64,000 nt of DNA from Aureobasidium sp. EXF-3400. Lineage: Eukaryota; Ascomycota; Dothideomycetes; Dothideales; Saccotheciaceae. The position numbers and the translations under genes were made by a program. Shown in pieces: positions 11,563 to 22,422 of the stretch (position 1 is the first letter of the stretch; each line of letters starts with the position of its first letter). Location: assembly GCA_024195585.1 (NCBI GenBank), contig SWBL01000014.1, positions 211,681 to 275,680 on the forward strand. The letters run 5' to 3'. Under the pieces are notes generated by a model. That model made no database searches. It had not been told where the DNA came from and saw nothing but the letters and a program-made list of their open reading frames with translations.

Positions 11563-12693
11563 ACGACAATCTCAACGGGCATTGTTATGGGTGTTTCGAT
11601 CTCACGGCTGCGCGAGAATAGCGCCGCATGATTTTGGAATCAGGATGACTACTTTTCGTATGTTTTGTTTTTACTCGCAGGATACCCAGGCTTCACGAAG
11701 GATTGAGGGAGAGCCTCTCAACAGGAGGATTTGATACGTGTCTTTCCCACACCATTTCAGTTAAACCTCTTAATACTTGTTTCAAACAATTTGATAACCT
11801 ATTTCAAATACACCACGTCCATCTTCTTTCCGTCAATGTTTCTGTGACTGGGAGGTTGAATCGCATAACAAAACTTCGATGCGAACCACTTTACCATGCA
11901 TTGGCATGTTCGTGCACGCGGGGGTGGTTCGAATTGGCATTCCCAGAGTCACGCCACCAAACCTCCACGCTGCAAGCCCCCCGCAGAGAGAGTTCTCTTG
12001 GCCAGGTCTTGTATCTTTAGCCTTGTCAGCCTCTCGTTCCTTCCCCGTTCCTTCCATATTATTCTCCAATATCATGGTGTGTTGATTGTGGAATGCTGTT
12101 GTCCTGGCACCCCGAAGCTTGCAACAACTTGTTCTGGGATCGGCCATTCAGACAACAGAACTCACTAGCGCTGTACTGGTAATTATAGCCATGCTACCAA
12201 CCGCGATTTCCAAATAGGCTAAATGGAAGCAAGCCCTAAAGATCCTCACCCTTCGTCCTCCACAATGTGTGCTTAACGAAACAGTCATCTCTACATAGAA
12301 CATTGGTCGCTAATCTGTACGCCGCTCTGTGCCTCTCATCCGGCGGGGGGCCGCTACACCATTTCTATACGGCGGATAAAGTCGACAGGAAAGCTGCATC
12401 CACATCTCGTGCCACATAGCGTGCTACTTTGAAGGATGGAGTGTGCTGCTCGGACAAGGGTTGTTAGAGAATCCAGGGGATGAGCTGATCTAGACCTTGC
12501 AACTTGTTGAGATGCAGCCTTGCCAAACTATTCGCGTGAGTTGTTGCGATATATGAGCAGTTCTCTTGAACGCAGCTACTACGCTGCGTGTGATATACCA
12601 GCTATATTGATACGATATAGTCACTAGGGATATTGATACGCGTGAACCGCTCTACACGAAAGCACTCTTGGATACGACAAGCTTTGCTGATCA
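11563..12693. other. Intergenic, convergent 3' ends
   Basis: Between the 3' ends of the transporter and the NADAR gene. AT-rich patches alternate with short unrelated openings (11703-12168). No RNA gene, repeat or recognisable exon was seen. Confidence 0.5.
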
Positions 12694-13362
12694 TCACTGC
12701 TTCTCTTGCTTTATCAGTCTCTCTCTGACCTTCATCTGTGCCTTGCCGAGCAAGTTCGTGCCCCATTCACTCTCGTTCTCGGCAGCCTCATCTCCACGGA
12801 ATCCAATCCCCCAATTCCGATCCGCAGGGTTGGATTCAGCCAGTATTCTGTCTCCAGTCGCCAACAACGCCTCGCGACACTCAGCGATCTGGGAGAACTT
12901 CAACCACGTTCCTTCCTCTGCAACATCAGGCACGGTTTTGCGCCACTTTGCGCCGTCAAAGTTCTTGACCTGGCGGCCGAGTGCTTGGGCTTCGCTAGGC
13001 GTGGCCGCCACGAGGATCTTGTCCGCTGTCTCCTGGTCGTTGAAGCATATGGCTTTGCGCCACATTATGTAGTGCTCCATCGTCTGAAAGCGTGTGCTTG
13101 TGTCCTTTGGGTTTGTAAAGGATGATGGATACCAGTTCTGGAGTCGGGCTTCTGGCAGTTGAAGTTCGTGGCCATATGTGAAGAGATGCTTGTCTGTATA
13201 CCAAACGGACGGTCCATAGGCCACATCCTCGTTCTTGCCGTCGTTCGAGGTGAGTGTCTTTGTGACTTTGAAAGACATGTTCCTGGGATTCGAAGCTATG
13301 CCGAGTCTTGAGATTGATTTCTTGATGATTGTGCTTCGAAGGTTATGAAGAGCTCTGTTCAT
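12694..13362 (-). CDS. NADAR-domain protein (DUF1768, YbiA/RibX-like)
   Basis: Intronless, 222 residues. The NADAR fold (YbiA family) hydrolyses the N-glycosidic bond of early riboflavin-pathway intermediates in bacteria and plants, or acts on ADP-ribosylated substrates; the fungal role is not established. Seen in sequence: GPSVWYTDKHLFTYGHELQLP, an aromatic-Pro-Ser segment (NWYPSSF), the conserved helix FQTMEHYIMWRKAICF, the central LGRQVKNFDGAKWRK block, and the C-terminal NWGIGFRGDEA...NLLGKAQMKVRERL motif diagnostic of the family. The first ~28 residues are basic and Ser-rich and could be a mitochondrial presequence; a second ATG (MSFKVTK) would give the core protein. Confidence 0.88.
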   Translation of the reverse strand: MNRALHNLRSTIIKKSISRLGIASNPRNMSFKVTKTLTSNDGKNEDVAYGPSVWYTDKHLFTYGHELQLPEARLQNWYPSSFTNPKDTSTRFQTMEHYIMWRKAICFNDQETADKILVAATPSEAQALGRQVKNFDGAKWRKTVPDVAEEGTWLKFSQIAECREALLATGDRILAESNPADRNWGIGFRGDEAAENESEWGTNLLGKAQMKVRERLIKQEKQ

Positions 13363-13941
13363 GTGTCTAACGCAGATATTTCGTAGGTATGGTGTTCCAG
13401 TGTTGTATACAACAAAAGATACAAACTTTGAGAAGCTGTGAAGTATACTTTTTTGACATGTGAAGTGTGACGGCTTGACTATTCATGGTTCCAAGATCCA
13501 GGTACGTCACCAAAATCAATCTGGATCTTGCGAAAATGCAGGCACGATCGCGTTCTAACATCCAATCTGTCATCCACAGTACTTCTGTATCGTTCTTAGA
13601 GTTGCCATTTGATTTGGATCTTTGAATGTCGACATAATTAGCTCTGAGAGAAGATCGAGTTTGTTGTGTTCAGAAGTCAGCGCCATATCATTATGACAGG
13701 CAGGGTTGCACTTTTTGTGATGGATGTTTTCGGCACTCCCGACTTGGCCGATTCTCGGGCCGCTATCCACGCCACCCTCCGAGGCTGACCATCAACAATT
13801 TTTCTCGACTCTTTCCGCGAACAAACAAACAACAACACCTCCTCCTCGCTACCAGTCTTTGATCAACCACTCCCTCAAATCAGGTCACTCGCACCCATCA
13901 CTCCAAAGACCCTCCCAGCTTAAAAGATAAGAACCGCAAAA
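13363..13941. promoter_or_regulatory. Divergent NADAR/DPH3 intergenic region
   Basis: 579 bases upstream of both genes. The 140 bases before the DPH3 ATG are a CT/CA-rich leader. No gene was seen. Confidence 0.5.
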
Positions 13942-14163
13942 ATGGTCGACACCTCGGAAGCAAGAATCTACGACGAGATCGAGATTGAAGACATGACCTA
14001 CGATCCGGTCACTCAACTCTACACCTACCCATGCCCTTGTGGCGATCGCTTTGAGATCAATATCGAAGACCTACGCGATGGCGAGGAGATTGCTGTGTGC
14101 CCGAGTTGTTCGTTGATGATTAGGGTCATTTATGAGGTTGAGGAGTTGCCTGCGGCTGCTTGA
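13942..14163 (+). CDS. DPH3: Diphthamide biosynthesis protein 3 (CSL zinc finger)
   Basis: Intronless, 73 residues. Dph3/Kti11 carries iron as electron donor to the Dph1-Dph2 radical enzyme in diphthamide synthesis on EF-2, and also supports Elongator-dependent tRNA modification. Family hallmarks are visible: [12 protein letters not shown] at the N-terminus, the zinc/iron ligands Cys31, Cys33, Cys53 and Cys56 (YPCPCGDRF and VCPSCSL), and RVIYEVEEL at the end. The length matches family members. The start is preceded by an A-rich context (GCAAAAATGG). Confidence 0.95.
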   Translation: MVDTSEARIYDEIEIEDMTYDPVTQLYTYPCPCGDRFEINIEDLRDGEEIAVCPSCSLMIRVIYEVEELPAAA

Positions 14164-14940
14164 GTTGGCTATGGAAAGAGGATGAAAGACACAAGAAAGG
14201 ACTTCACAAAAGCGTTCAACTGTAGAGGTCTGGGACACTGGGGAAGTTGAAGGGAGAAGGAACCACGATGCCTTGCGCAAAACAGTCGTAAACTCGGCAA
14301 CAGAAAGACCAACTCGGAGAACAACAACCCTCAACGGAAGCAAAGGCATACAGAGTCGGGAAAAGATGAACATGATACTTCCCTCGTCTCCTGTATCGTC
14401 ACATCCCCACACAAGACTTCGACTACATACGGCCGGGTCGCCATCCAAGACAACATGCTCATGTCCGGATTGTGGTCAAGGTCACTGTCACCACCTTGTC
14501 TCCAGTCTTCTCTCCCTTTGGAACATCTGTTTCATGAGCTCGGGAAAGAGATTGGCGGTTCGGACGCAAAGTCTGGTTCTTTGGCGGGAACAGAAGGAAC
14601 GTCCAGATAGCGAAATTCATCATTGTGGTACGCTCCTGCTCTAGTTTCGAGGCTTAGGCGACGAATGCCGAAGACCTGCGATTTGGAAGAGTCTGGAGCA
14701 TATTGGAAGGCGAGTGGTATAGAAGGAGGGTATCAAGGAGACCCAGATCATCAGCAAGAAAGGAAGAAACATATTATCAAGTCATGTTGTACGGTCTTTT
14801 GATTGTCATAAATTTTGAGAATATTGAAAAGAAACAAAGAATGCTTTTTGTTTTCCATTTCCATGACCTTATAGAACACCTTGGAAAACAACGTGAATAT
14901 CGACATAACCCATCATATCCTGATATGCAAAACGAAACTC
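14164..14940. other. Intergenic, convergent 3' ends of DPH3 and TSR1
   Basis: No gene recognised. Openings at 14273-14644 and 14071-14448 lack family motifs; AT-rich sequence at 14790-14870 probably holds 3' ends. Confidence 0.5.
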
Positions 14941-17469
14941 TCAAGCAATCATATCACCCTTCTCATTCTCAAGGGTGGCAGTCTCCATTCCAGATCTCCA
15001 CTCCTTGGCCCATCTAGGCCACATTCTCTTGTACAAACTCATACCCACAGCATCCATGGGGTTGATCTTGCCGTCAAAGGTAGCTTTGAAGTAACCATGC
15101 GTACCCAGCGATTCCTTGATGTAACCGCTGCGGCCGCGCTTGGTCCAGAGCTGGATGGCCTTGAACCAGGCCACATCTTCCTCGTTGAAGAACATGTAGC
15201 GGATGGTGACCAGTTTCTTATGGATCTTGTAGGGGTGACCGGTGATGACGGCGCGTTTGGCGATGATGCGGTTGGTGCTGGGGGCGACCGATGTGCCGGT
15301 GGCGACGAGTGTGTAGAGGGGCTTGTTGGCCGAAGAGTCGTCGTCCATGGCGTCGTCGTCTTCGTTGTCCGAGTCGGCGGGAGGAAGGGGGATGGTGGAG
15401 GTGCGCTTGAGGTACAGGCAGGGCACGTGGCCCCATGTGAGGGGACCGATGAAGGAGGCCATGCCTGTTTGACCTGGGTGCAAGTAGCGGTCGAACTTGT
15501 GCACGTTGTTGGGGGTGTTGCCTGCTTGCGAGAACAGAGGGTTGATGATCAAGCGACGAGGGCCGCATTGCATGATCAGCTCATCCTTGGACTTGAGCGG
15601 TGCTGGGTAGTCACTGCTGAGTGTGATGCTATGGTTGACCGAAGTACGCTTGTGCTCGTGACGCAGCAACGAGAAGATGCCTGTCGGTGTGGCAAGAGCC
15701 TTGAGTGTCTCGGGAGAAGAGTCGCCCAGACGAACATGGACGTGTACACGGGTTCCAGGAGCAACGCCGCCGACCAGGGCTTCGCTGACCATACGGTGCT
15801 GTGCTGCCTTGTAGTTGGCAATCTCGAGCAGGCGCGACCACTCTGCAGGCTCATGCGGCTTGTCCTCATCTTGCTCCCAGGCGCTGGTGCGCAAACTCTT
15901 GAGACCTCTGTAGCGAGCCAGTCTCTCGCGGGCTGACACGTTGGGGTGCAACTCGATTTCGTCGGGGAACTCGAGGTCTTCCTCGGCTTCGGCCTTTCGT
16001 GACTCGCGGTAAGCAGCCAGTTGCTCGGCCTCTTCTTCGGGTGATCGGTCCAGGAACATCTCTGATTGTGGGTATTCTGAAGGAGCGTATTCTGTGGGTT
16101 CGCGAGGAGCGAAACCTTCGGTACCGTCAGCAGGAACAGCGTCCTCCATCGCATCATCCATTTCCTCGTCACCACTCTCAAGATCTGAACCAGAGTCGGA
16201 AATATCTCCAACGTACCAGGCAGACTGGTATTTCGATGTACCTCTGGGCAGCTTCTTCGGTTTTGATGCCTCGAGGTCTTCGTCCTCGTCGAAGTAGTGG
16301 TGGTCGTCCAGCAAAACACCCTTACGTTCGGTGGCAGCTACCGAAGGAGCGAAGTCTGTCATGGCTGTCTCTTCAGGTGCGAGATCAGCAATATCGTCCT
16401 GGTCCTCGGAGGGAAGCTCAAGAACATTGTCCTGTTGAGGAGCGTCATCCATAGCCATATCGTCAGCCGAGTGCTTCTTCTTGCTTTCCAGAGGTGCAGC
16501 AGCCATAATCTTCTCGATCTGGAAGTCACCCCAGTCTCCAACTTGTAGCAGTCTGTCGGCCTTGAGGCCTCTTCCACGTACGGTTCCGCTGAAGACGACA
16601 GTGTTTGAGGCATCTTCGGGCCAGGACATGTCATCAACTAGCATCCAGCTTCGTGCCTCTCTCCAGTGGATTCCCTTGGGTGTGGTGGTGCAAAGCGAGC
16701 GTACGACATTGGCGCAGTCCTGACGGGCGTCCAGAGAGTGTACGCGCTCCTGAGTAGCGAAGAAGTGGGTGATGAAAGACTTGAGCGAGCCCAAGACTCC
16801 CGGACGTCTCTTTGCGGGCTCAATTTGATCGAGGCCTTGAACCAGGGTAAGAACATTCGACACACCCTGACTCTCAATGGTACGCAGCATCTGCTCGCCC
16901 ACAGGATCCACCTCTTGATCGGCGCTCAGAACGAAGAGGACAAAATCGGCGACACGGCAGGCATCCAGAGCATCGAGAACATCGCGACGTGGGAGGGTAA
17001 TGAATTGGAGCTTCTGCTTGAAGCGGGCAACGTCGACTTTCCAGAGGTTTGATTCGGGGACTTGGTCTTCGATGTCGACACTGCGGACGAGGTTCTGGAC
17101 AGCGGTTGCGCTCGAGATGTTTTCACAGAGAGGAATGACGGCGCAAATGCGAGGAGCAGCGTCCTTGCCGTGGAAGACGTTGGTCTGGCGATCGTGTTCG
17201 GCGTCTTTAACCAAGCGCTTTTGCTTGGCCTGGTTGCGGCGATCCAACTTGGACATCATTTGCTGGTGAGGAGTCTTTCTGGTTCCACGTTCAAAGCCTA
17301 CTGACTCGACCTTGCCTGCATGGTGTTAGCGAGTAGAAATTTATGATAGAGCGGTCAATCACATACCCTTGTTCTTGTCCTTGATTGCACCCTTGCTCAT
17401 GTGCTTGGACTTATAAGGCTTGTGCGCCTGTTTGGTCGTACTCCGGTGGTGGTGTTCTCCCGGCGCCAT
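14941..17469 (-). CDS. TSR1: Ribosome biogenesis protein TSR1
   Basis: GTPase-like 40S assembly factor that blocks premature joining to translation factors on cytoplasmic pre-40S particles. Two exons, 17367-17469 and 14941-17315 (825 residues); the 51-base intron (GTATGT ... GCTAACA ... ATGCAG) joins AIKDKNKG to GKVESVGFERG. N-terminus is basic (MAPGEHHHRSTTKQAHKPYKSKH), as in other TSR1. A GTPase-like domain lacking a canonical P-loop follows (CAVIPLCENISSATAVQNLV), then the AARP2CN segment (SRSWMLVDDMSWPE-like), a long acidic linker (DDHHYFDEDEDLEA, DISDSGSDLESGDEEMDDAMED), and the C-terminal RIBIOP_C beta-barrel including YRGLKSLRTSAWE and VTIRYMFFNEEDVAWFKAIQLWTKRGR. Shares a 284-base divergent promoter with the next gene. 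Confidence 0.96.
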
Positions 17470-17753
17470 GGTGAATGTGTCTATGCGAAAGGTTGTGATT
17501 TCACAAAGCACTTGGGCGGCAATACCTAAAATTTCCGTCGGTCTGCAGAAAGTCGCTTTAGCGGGGCATGTGCAGCTCGGCGTACCTGCCCGTCTCGGCT
17601 CAAAAGTCTGTGCCCAAGGCACAGGGGTCCAGGAACCTTCTCAGCATGACGTTGTTGTCGACCGGCTCGAGCATGTGAAAGTCGAGCTCCAATCTGCAAC
17701 GGCAAGTCTGAAACTGCCATCATGACTTTCATCTTCTCCATCGATTCTTCCCC
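17470..17753. promoter_or_regulatory. Bidirectional promoter TSR1 / SigF-like gene
   Basis: 284 bases between two divergent ATGs, so both 5' UTRs and core promoters must lie here. No clear TATA box was seen on either strand. Confidence 0.5.
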
Positions 17754-18347
17754 ATGGACGACCCTGTGGCCGAGATCCCCTACGTGATCGCTCTCTTGAC
17801 CGAGACTCCTCCATCTCTACAGCTGGCTACAGTCAACAAGTACTTCACACCAGATGCTTCCTTCACCCACCCCTTCTGCCGCACCGGCACCTCAGCACAT
17901 TCCCGCTACCTGATCGAGCGTATATACCGATGGTACAAGATCATGTCGCCGCGTATCACCGCAAAAGTCCACAGCGTCTCCTACGACGAGAAGAACAGAG
18001 TCCTCTACGTCGGCCTTACCCAAGTCTTTGCCATTTGGGCCGTTCCCACCCACCGATCAGAAGTCTCGCTCGTCACAGTACTGCATCTGTCGCCCCAGAA
18101 AGATCCTGAGCACCCAGGAAAAACAAAGTACTACATCTCCAGCCAGAACGACCTGTATCAGACAGATCAGTTCATCAAGTTCATTCTGCCTTGGATCTCC
18201 ATCATCGTCCCCATCTGGCAGTTTTTGGCCACCATTTTCTGTGTCATTGGCAGTTATCTGTTTGCTCCTGTTACTTGGTGGGAGGAGCACTTCCAAGATC
18301 AGTTCACGAGGCCTGAGAGACCCCCGAAGTGGAGCGACGCGCGGTGA
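17754..18347 (+). CDS. SigF-like NTF2-fold membrane protein
   Basis: Intronless, 197 residues. Similar in layout to fungal proteins annotated 'SigF-like NTF2-like domain-containing'. The N-terminal ~130 residues look like an NTF2 fold (LQLATVNKYFTPDASFTHPFCR, SRYLIERIYRWYKIMSPRI, ENRVLYVGLTQVFAIWA-like). A hydrophobic stretch of about 35 residues follows (FILPWISIIVPIWQFLATIFC then VIGSYLFAPVTW), giving one or two membrane passes, with a short charged tail. Catalytic residues cannot be inferred; the role is unknown, perhaps a membrane-anchored lipid- or small-molecule-binding protein. Confidence 0.8.
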   Translation: MDDPVAEIPYVIALLTETPPSLQLATVNKYFTPDASFTHPFCRTGTSAHSRYLIERIYRWYKIMSPRITAKVHSVSYDEKNRVLYVGLTQVFAIWAVPTHRSEVSLVTVLHLSPQKDPEHPGKTKYYISSQNDLYQTDQFIKFILPWISIIVPIWQFLATIFCVIGSYLFAPVTWWEEHFQDQFTRPERPPKWSDAR

Positions 18348-18630
18348 TGATATCCTTACAGCACCATTATAACAAGTCATGCAACTTCAATGTTGACCTT
18401 TGTATATTCTGTCTCGGAGCTTTCATATCTACAGTAATCACTTCTTACATTGACCTTGCACATTTCACCATAACATTCAGATTGGCTCATCACACTTTTC
18501 TTTTAAGGATTTTTTCATTGTTGAACTAATTGACTCCTTACCTTATTGTCCCAAACTCCGATATCAAATGCCAGAGACAGATAATGAAATGAGGGAAGAG
18601 AGAAAGGAACAAAAGACTCACCGGAACAGA

Positions 18631-19833
18631 TTACTTAGGAATGAACGAATCTCTAATAAGAGATCTACCCTCCAACGACTCAACCAAGACTTTTCTGAGA
18701 ATTCTTGCGTGCGAACCCATTGAGCCGTTGTCGGTCGATGCATCCGAAGCACTGGCAACCGAAGCGTTACTGGACGAGCTCTCAGAGCCAGCGACACATT
18801 CAACAGATTCAATGCTAGGACTACGAACCATGATGGGTTGATTGACGTGAACAGATCTGATTTGGATTGTCAGCTGAGGACGCTCAATACACGGGGCTGC
18901 GGGGACAGAGGATTTACTCACAGGAGCGCGAACATTGACAGGTTTTGCTTTCTGGAAAGAAACAGGCGTAGCAGTTCTCAAGACAAACCCTTGCATGGCG
19001 GCGCCATTGGCAGCTGTGGACGAGGCTCTGGTCAGAGTGATAGGAGTGGCGCTTTCGGCGGCAGCGAAGGTATCGGCGTAGGGCGTGGTTGCAAAGGCAG
19101 AGAGGTCTGTATGACCATCAAGGTAAGAGTAGGTACTCATACGATTGATTCTGGTCTGATCAAAGTCAGGCTCAGAGGCAGTCATCGAGATTGCTGGGCT
19201 TGGTGGAGAGATTGGGCTGATAGGCGCGCTGTCAAAGCGAGCATTGAGATCGGAAATCGAGATGGGCGAGACGGGCTCTGGGACTCCAGAAGGGCGATTG
19301 GGAACAAAAACAGCAACACCAGGAGGGAGCGGCTTTCTACGAATTGGACCGCGAACAGGCTGAGGTGGGATGTAGCCCGGAGCACTGGGGAGAGGAGGAG
19401 TCAAAGATGGAATAGTAGGCAGAGGCTTGCTGTTGATTTCAGTCTGGAAACGTTTGGCCATGGGTCTTTGAGGTGCGGGACGAGTTGCCTGGACCTGCGG
19501 GCTTGAGTTTCTACGTCTTGGAGGGGTAGGGGCGCGACGAGGTGTTCCTGGACTAAAAGAAGGTTGGGGCTCTTGAATGACCTGAATGTTCAATTTACCA
19601 CGAACCTGCAGGCATCGAATGCACCTACAAGAACGACCGTGAGTGTTAGTATTAACATCAAGACGCAAGAAGTTACGAAGTCGTGCCAGTTTACCCTTTT
19701 TGGGTGGAGGAGCCTGCTGCTGAGATGGTCGAGAAGCGTTCTGCGGTCCAGCCGGAAAAGTCATGTCTTCTTGCATCCAATAAGCCATGCCTGAATTCAT
19801 GCGGCGAGTGTTTGCTGTAACCGTTGCGTACAT
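18631..19833 (-). CDS. Proline/serine-rich protein of unknown function
   Basis: One open frame of 400 residues from the ATG at 19833. No catalytic domain seen. Order: Met/Gln-rich N-terminus, a basic patch (PPPKKGKLARLRNFLRLDV), a cysteine cluster SCRCIRCLQ, a long disordered Pro/Ser/Arg-rich middle containing RRKPLPPG (about residue 175), and a Ser/Asp/Ala-rich C-terminal part (SESSSSNASVASASDASTD) ending in a short basic helix. Composition suggests a disordered scaffold, possibly binding SH3 or actin-associated partners, but this is inference. It shares the RKPLPPG motif, length and composition with the gene at 22423-23631 on the other side of the metacaspase. Confidence 0.6.
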   Translation of the reverse strand: MYATVTANTRRMNSGMAYWMQEDMTFPAGPQNASRPSQQQAPPPKKGKLARLRNFLRLDVNTNTHGRSCRCIRCLQVRGKLNIQVIQEPQPSFSPGTPRRAPTPPRRRNSSPQVQATRPAPQRPMAKRFQTEINSKPLPTIPSLTPPLPSAPGYIPPQPVRGPIRRKPLPPGVAVFVPNRPSGVPEPVSPISISDLNARFDSAPISPISPPSPAISMTASEPDFDQTRINRMSTYSYLDGHTDLSAFATTPYADTFAAAESATPITLTRASSTAANGAAMQGFVLRTATPVSFQKAKPVNVRAPVSKSSVPAAPCIERPQLTIQIRSVHVNQPIMVRSPSIESVECVAGSESSSSNASVASASDASTDNGSMGSHARILRKVLVESLEGRSLIRDSFIPK

Positions 19834-20567
19834 ATTGGCAAGGTACTGGACTGTGAAGATCGATGAATTAGTGTTGAGGAGTCACTGGAGTCTAGAAGAA
19901 ACACTGCTCCTTATAATCGATTACAAAATATGTGTGATCGTCCAAGGGTATTGTCTCGCCAGAGTGTAAGGTGATTCATTGTCTCGCTTTGTCGCTGCAA
20001 GACAATTGACAAAGCATGTCATTTTCCATAGGTACACTACAATGAATGGCAAGAACAAGATACAAAGAACGTGTTGATGTTAACAACACAAACAATGGAT
20101 GCATATCGTCTTTTTAGGCGGTTCGCTGAATGCGCTCGTATTGGATACGAGTATGTGTCGAGACGATGTTGCATTTTCACGACTCACGTACCATCGCGTG
20201 TCATTGCGACACAGACGAAAGTACACATGAGCATGCAGCAATGCTAAGTGTTCGATCGCGACTTTTTACTACGCTTCGTGGTTCCAGGTTGGAAAGAGGT
20301 GTCGGGGGTGGGAAGGAAGTTGCGAAGTGGTGGCGTCGTTGCCAACATCATCCCGAGCAATCATCAATTTTTGAACAACAATGTAAACACGTTCATTCAC
20401 CTACGAACATTCGCAAGCATCCTACCTATCACCAAAATATCAAGATATACGCCGAAGCTTCATTGATATCACACTAGAGCATCAGCCGAACTCAAACATA
20501 TCAAGATTAACGCCGAAGCTTCAACAACCTTCCACAAAAGAACATCGAGTCAAGTTCAGCAAGCTGT
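19834..20567. promoter_or_regulatory. Divergent region upstream of the metacaspase gene
   Basis: 734 bases between divergent starts, AT-rich, with a pair of imperfect direct repeats close to the metacaspase ATG (see separate entry). No gene was seen. Confidence 0.5.
20437..20523 (+). repeat. Pair of ~26-bp direct repeats
   Basis: Copies at 20437-20462 and 20498-20523 share ATATCAAGAT followed by ACGCCGAAGCTTCA, with only a two-base difference between the halves (TAT versus TAA region). They lie 61 bases apart and end 45 bases before the metacaspase ATG. They could be binding sites or a small duplication in the leader. Confidence 0.75.
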
Positions 20568-21661
20568 ATGCCACGTCGGAAGTCGTGTTTGATTAGCATC
20601 AACTACACTGGAAGCGACAATCAGCTGGACGGATGCCACAAAGATGTCGAAAATGTAGCCGAGTTTATCAAATATCGAGGTTATCAGGACACCCCACAGG
20701 ACCAAGTTGTTCTCCGAGACGATTTGACCGAAGAGTATTCGCCGACAGGACACAACATCCTAGCGGCCATAGACTGGTTGGTCAGTGAGGAACATACAAC
20801 ATGTTTCTTCCACTATTCCGGTCATGGTGGTCAGATCAACGATCCGAACGGTAAACGTCCATCAGGTCTCCTCGATACTATTGTACCAGTCGATTTTGAG
20901 GACAATGGCCAGATCGACTCGGATATGCTCCATCAACATCTCGTGTCCAAGCTACCACCAAGCAGCACTCTCTTTCTCATCCTCGATTGTTGTCACTCCG
21001 GCTCAACCCTGGAACTGCCGTTCGTCTACCGAAGTGATGATGACGGCGAGGTCCACAAGCTCGATACCTACCATGCCGGAGTTGCACTCTTGCAGGAAGC
21101 GAAGCACATGATAACAGGCAGTTTCAGCTCTGACAGGGAAACCCAGGCACGAGACCTCTACGCTGGAGCAACTTCGTTCTTGCGTAGTTTGAGACACAAC
21201 CGACAGTTGACCGGTGTCGTAGCCGACGACTTTGCTCGTGAATAGGAATACGAGAGGAAGATGGTTACAATGTTCTCCGGATGCAGAGATGATGAGACCA
21301 GTGCTGATGCTCAGATCAACGGCGTCAGTGAAGGTCAGTAGAATATCTTTGTCCACACAGATGACTAGCGCCGTTTCTTATACTCACTCAAACCAGGCGC
21401 TATGAGCTGGGCATTTCTTGAAGCCATGAAATCCAACGGAGATCCGACTTACAAGGAGGCAGGTTATGGTTGGCTCCATTCTCCTGGCTTGACTGACACC
21501 ACATAGGCCTTGCACTCAACCCGTACCTTACTGAAGGCATCTGAGTACACTCAAGTAATATCTGATCTCGCGTGACGTTCATAACACCCGCTGATCATCA
21601 AAAGGTCCCTCAGCTTTGCGTTGGCTGTGAAATGGATCTGGACCAACCACTGATCATCTGA
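20568..21661 (+). pseudogene. Type I metacaspase (C14 peptidase) interrupted by an in-frame TAG
   Basis: Metacaspases are Cys/His peptidases cleaving after Arg/Lys. The open part (20568-21245, 225 residues) has RRKSCLISINYTGSDNQLDGC, the catalytic histidine in HYSGHGG (about residue 86) and the catalytic cysteine in LILDCCHSGS (about residue 142). A TAG at 21243-21245 then stops the frame, yet the same frame continues with family sequence (MFSGCRDDETSADAQ), and splicing 21334-21396, 21459-21506 and 21555-21604 gives GAMSWAFLEAM, ALHSTRTLL and the expected PQLCVGCEMDLDQPL end, with a proper stop at 21659-21661. So only one nonsense codon separates it from a full ~310-codon gene. The middle intron needs a GC donor (GAG/GCAGGT). 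Alternatively a 51-base intron at 21206-21256 with a weak GTTGAC donor would remove the TAG. No Q-rich prodomain is visible. Confidence 0.8.
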
Positions 21662-22422
21662 TGCTGCCTCAAGACCATCACGTATCCTAAGAGCAACACA
21701 ATGCTGTCACAAGCAAATAAGCTCCTATTATCAGTCAGTCGAGCTTCGCATACATATAAGATCATGCTAACCTGAAGTTTGGTAGTTTGAGGATTTGCTT
21801 CAGACAACGTTCATCACTTGGGCTTCTCATCTCTTTCTTGTCTGGCCTCTCAACTTTGTATCCTCAAGCTTCGAAACGATCTCGGACTCGATCACAGAGC
21901 TAGATGTACACGACTCTGATAAACGCATCCACGTGGTGTTCTGTCGATCTGAAGTGAACAGGGGGGGTTTATTCTTGTCTACTCTACCTAAGCCGGATTA
22001 AAGTCCATTATGCAAGACATTGTTCCACTCCGTGTATTAACTACCAAGCTCCGATTAGAGTCGGTTTCAATGTAAATGATCGAAGACTTTCTACCAACTC
22101 CAAGTCTCACAAGCAGCGGGCATAGGTTCAGCCCATGCCCTTCTTTGTGTCTATTGTTTGAGCTTGATCCATTGTCCTCATCCTGGAACAATCCATCAAA
22201 GATAGAAGTCCTTTGTTCCTTTGTTCGATCACTACAGCTGCTAAAGGAATAAATAGAGGCAGCTCCACCCAACTTGTGTGAAAATGAGATAGGAGCTTCC
22301 AACACTCGATACCAAATTATATAACACGAACGTTGGAACCAACTTTCGAGTTCGCCTTCCATCTCTCATTATTCCTCTACGGCAAATCGTCAAGTCAGTA
22401 AAAATCCTTATCGTCCAACAAC
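21662..22422. promoter_or_regulatory. Intergenic region
   Basis: 761 bases between the metacaspase 3' end and the next Pro-rich gene on the same strand. Openings at 21795-22001 and 21988-22362 show no family motif. The last 60 bases look like a leader. Confidence 0.5.

Noticed and set aside
14881..15936. 351-residue plus-strand opening within TSR1
   Set aside because: Antisense shadow of TSR1 coding sequence; no recognisable domain and no promoter-like start.
18838..19506. 222-residue plus-strand opening
   Set aside because: Antisense of the Pro/Ser-rich gene; Arg/Gly/Ser-rich composition is the complement of that bias.
21216..21245. 27-30-base mini-intron removing the metacaspase stop
   Set aside because: Too short for known fungal introns and no branch site; only a 51-base alternative remains worth testing.
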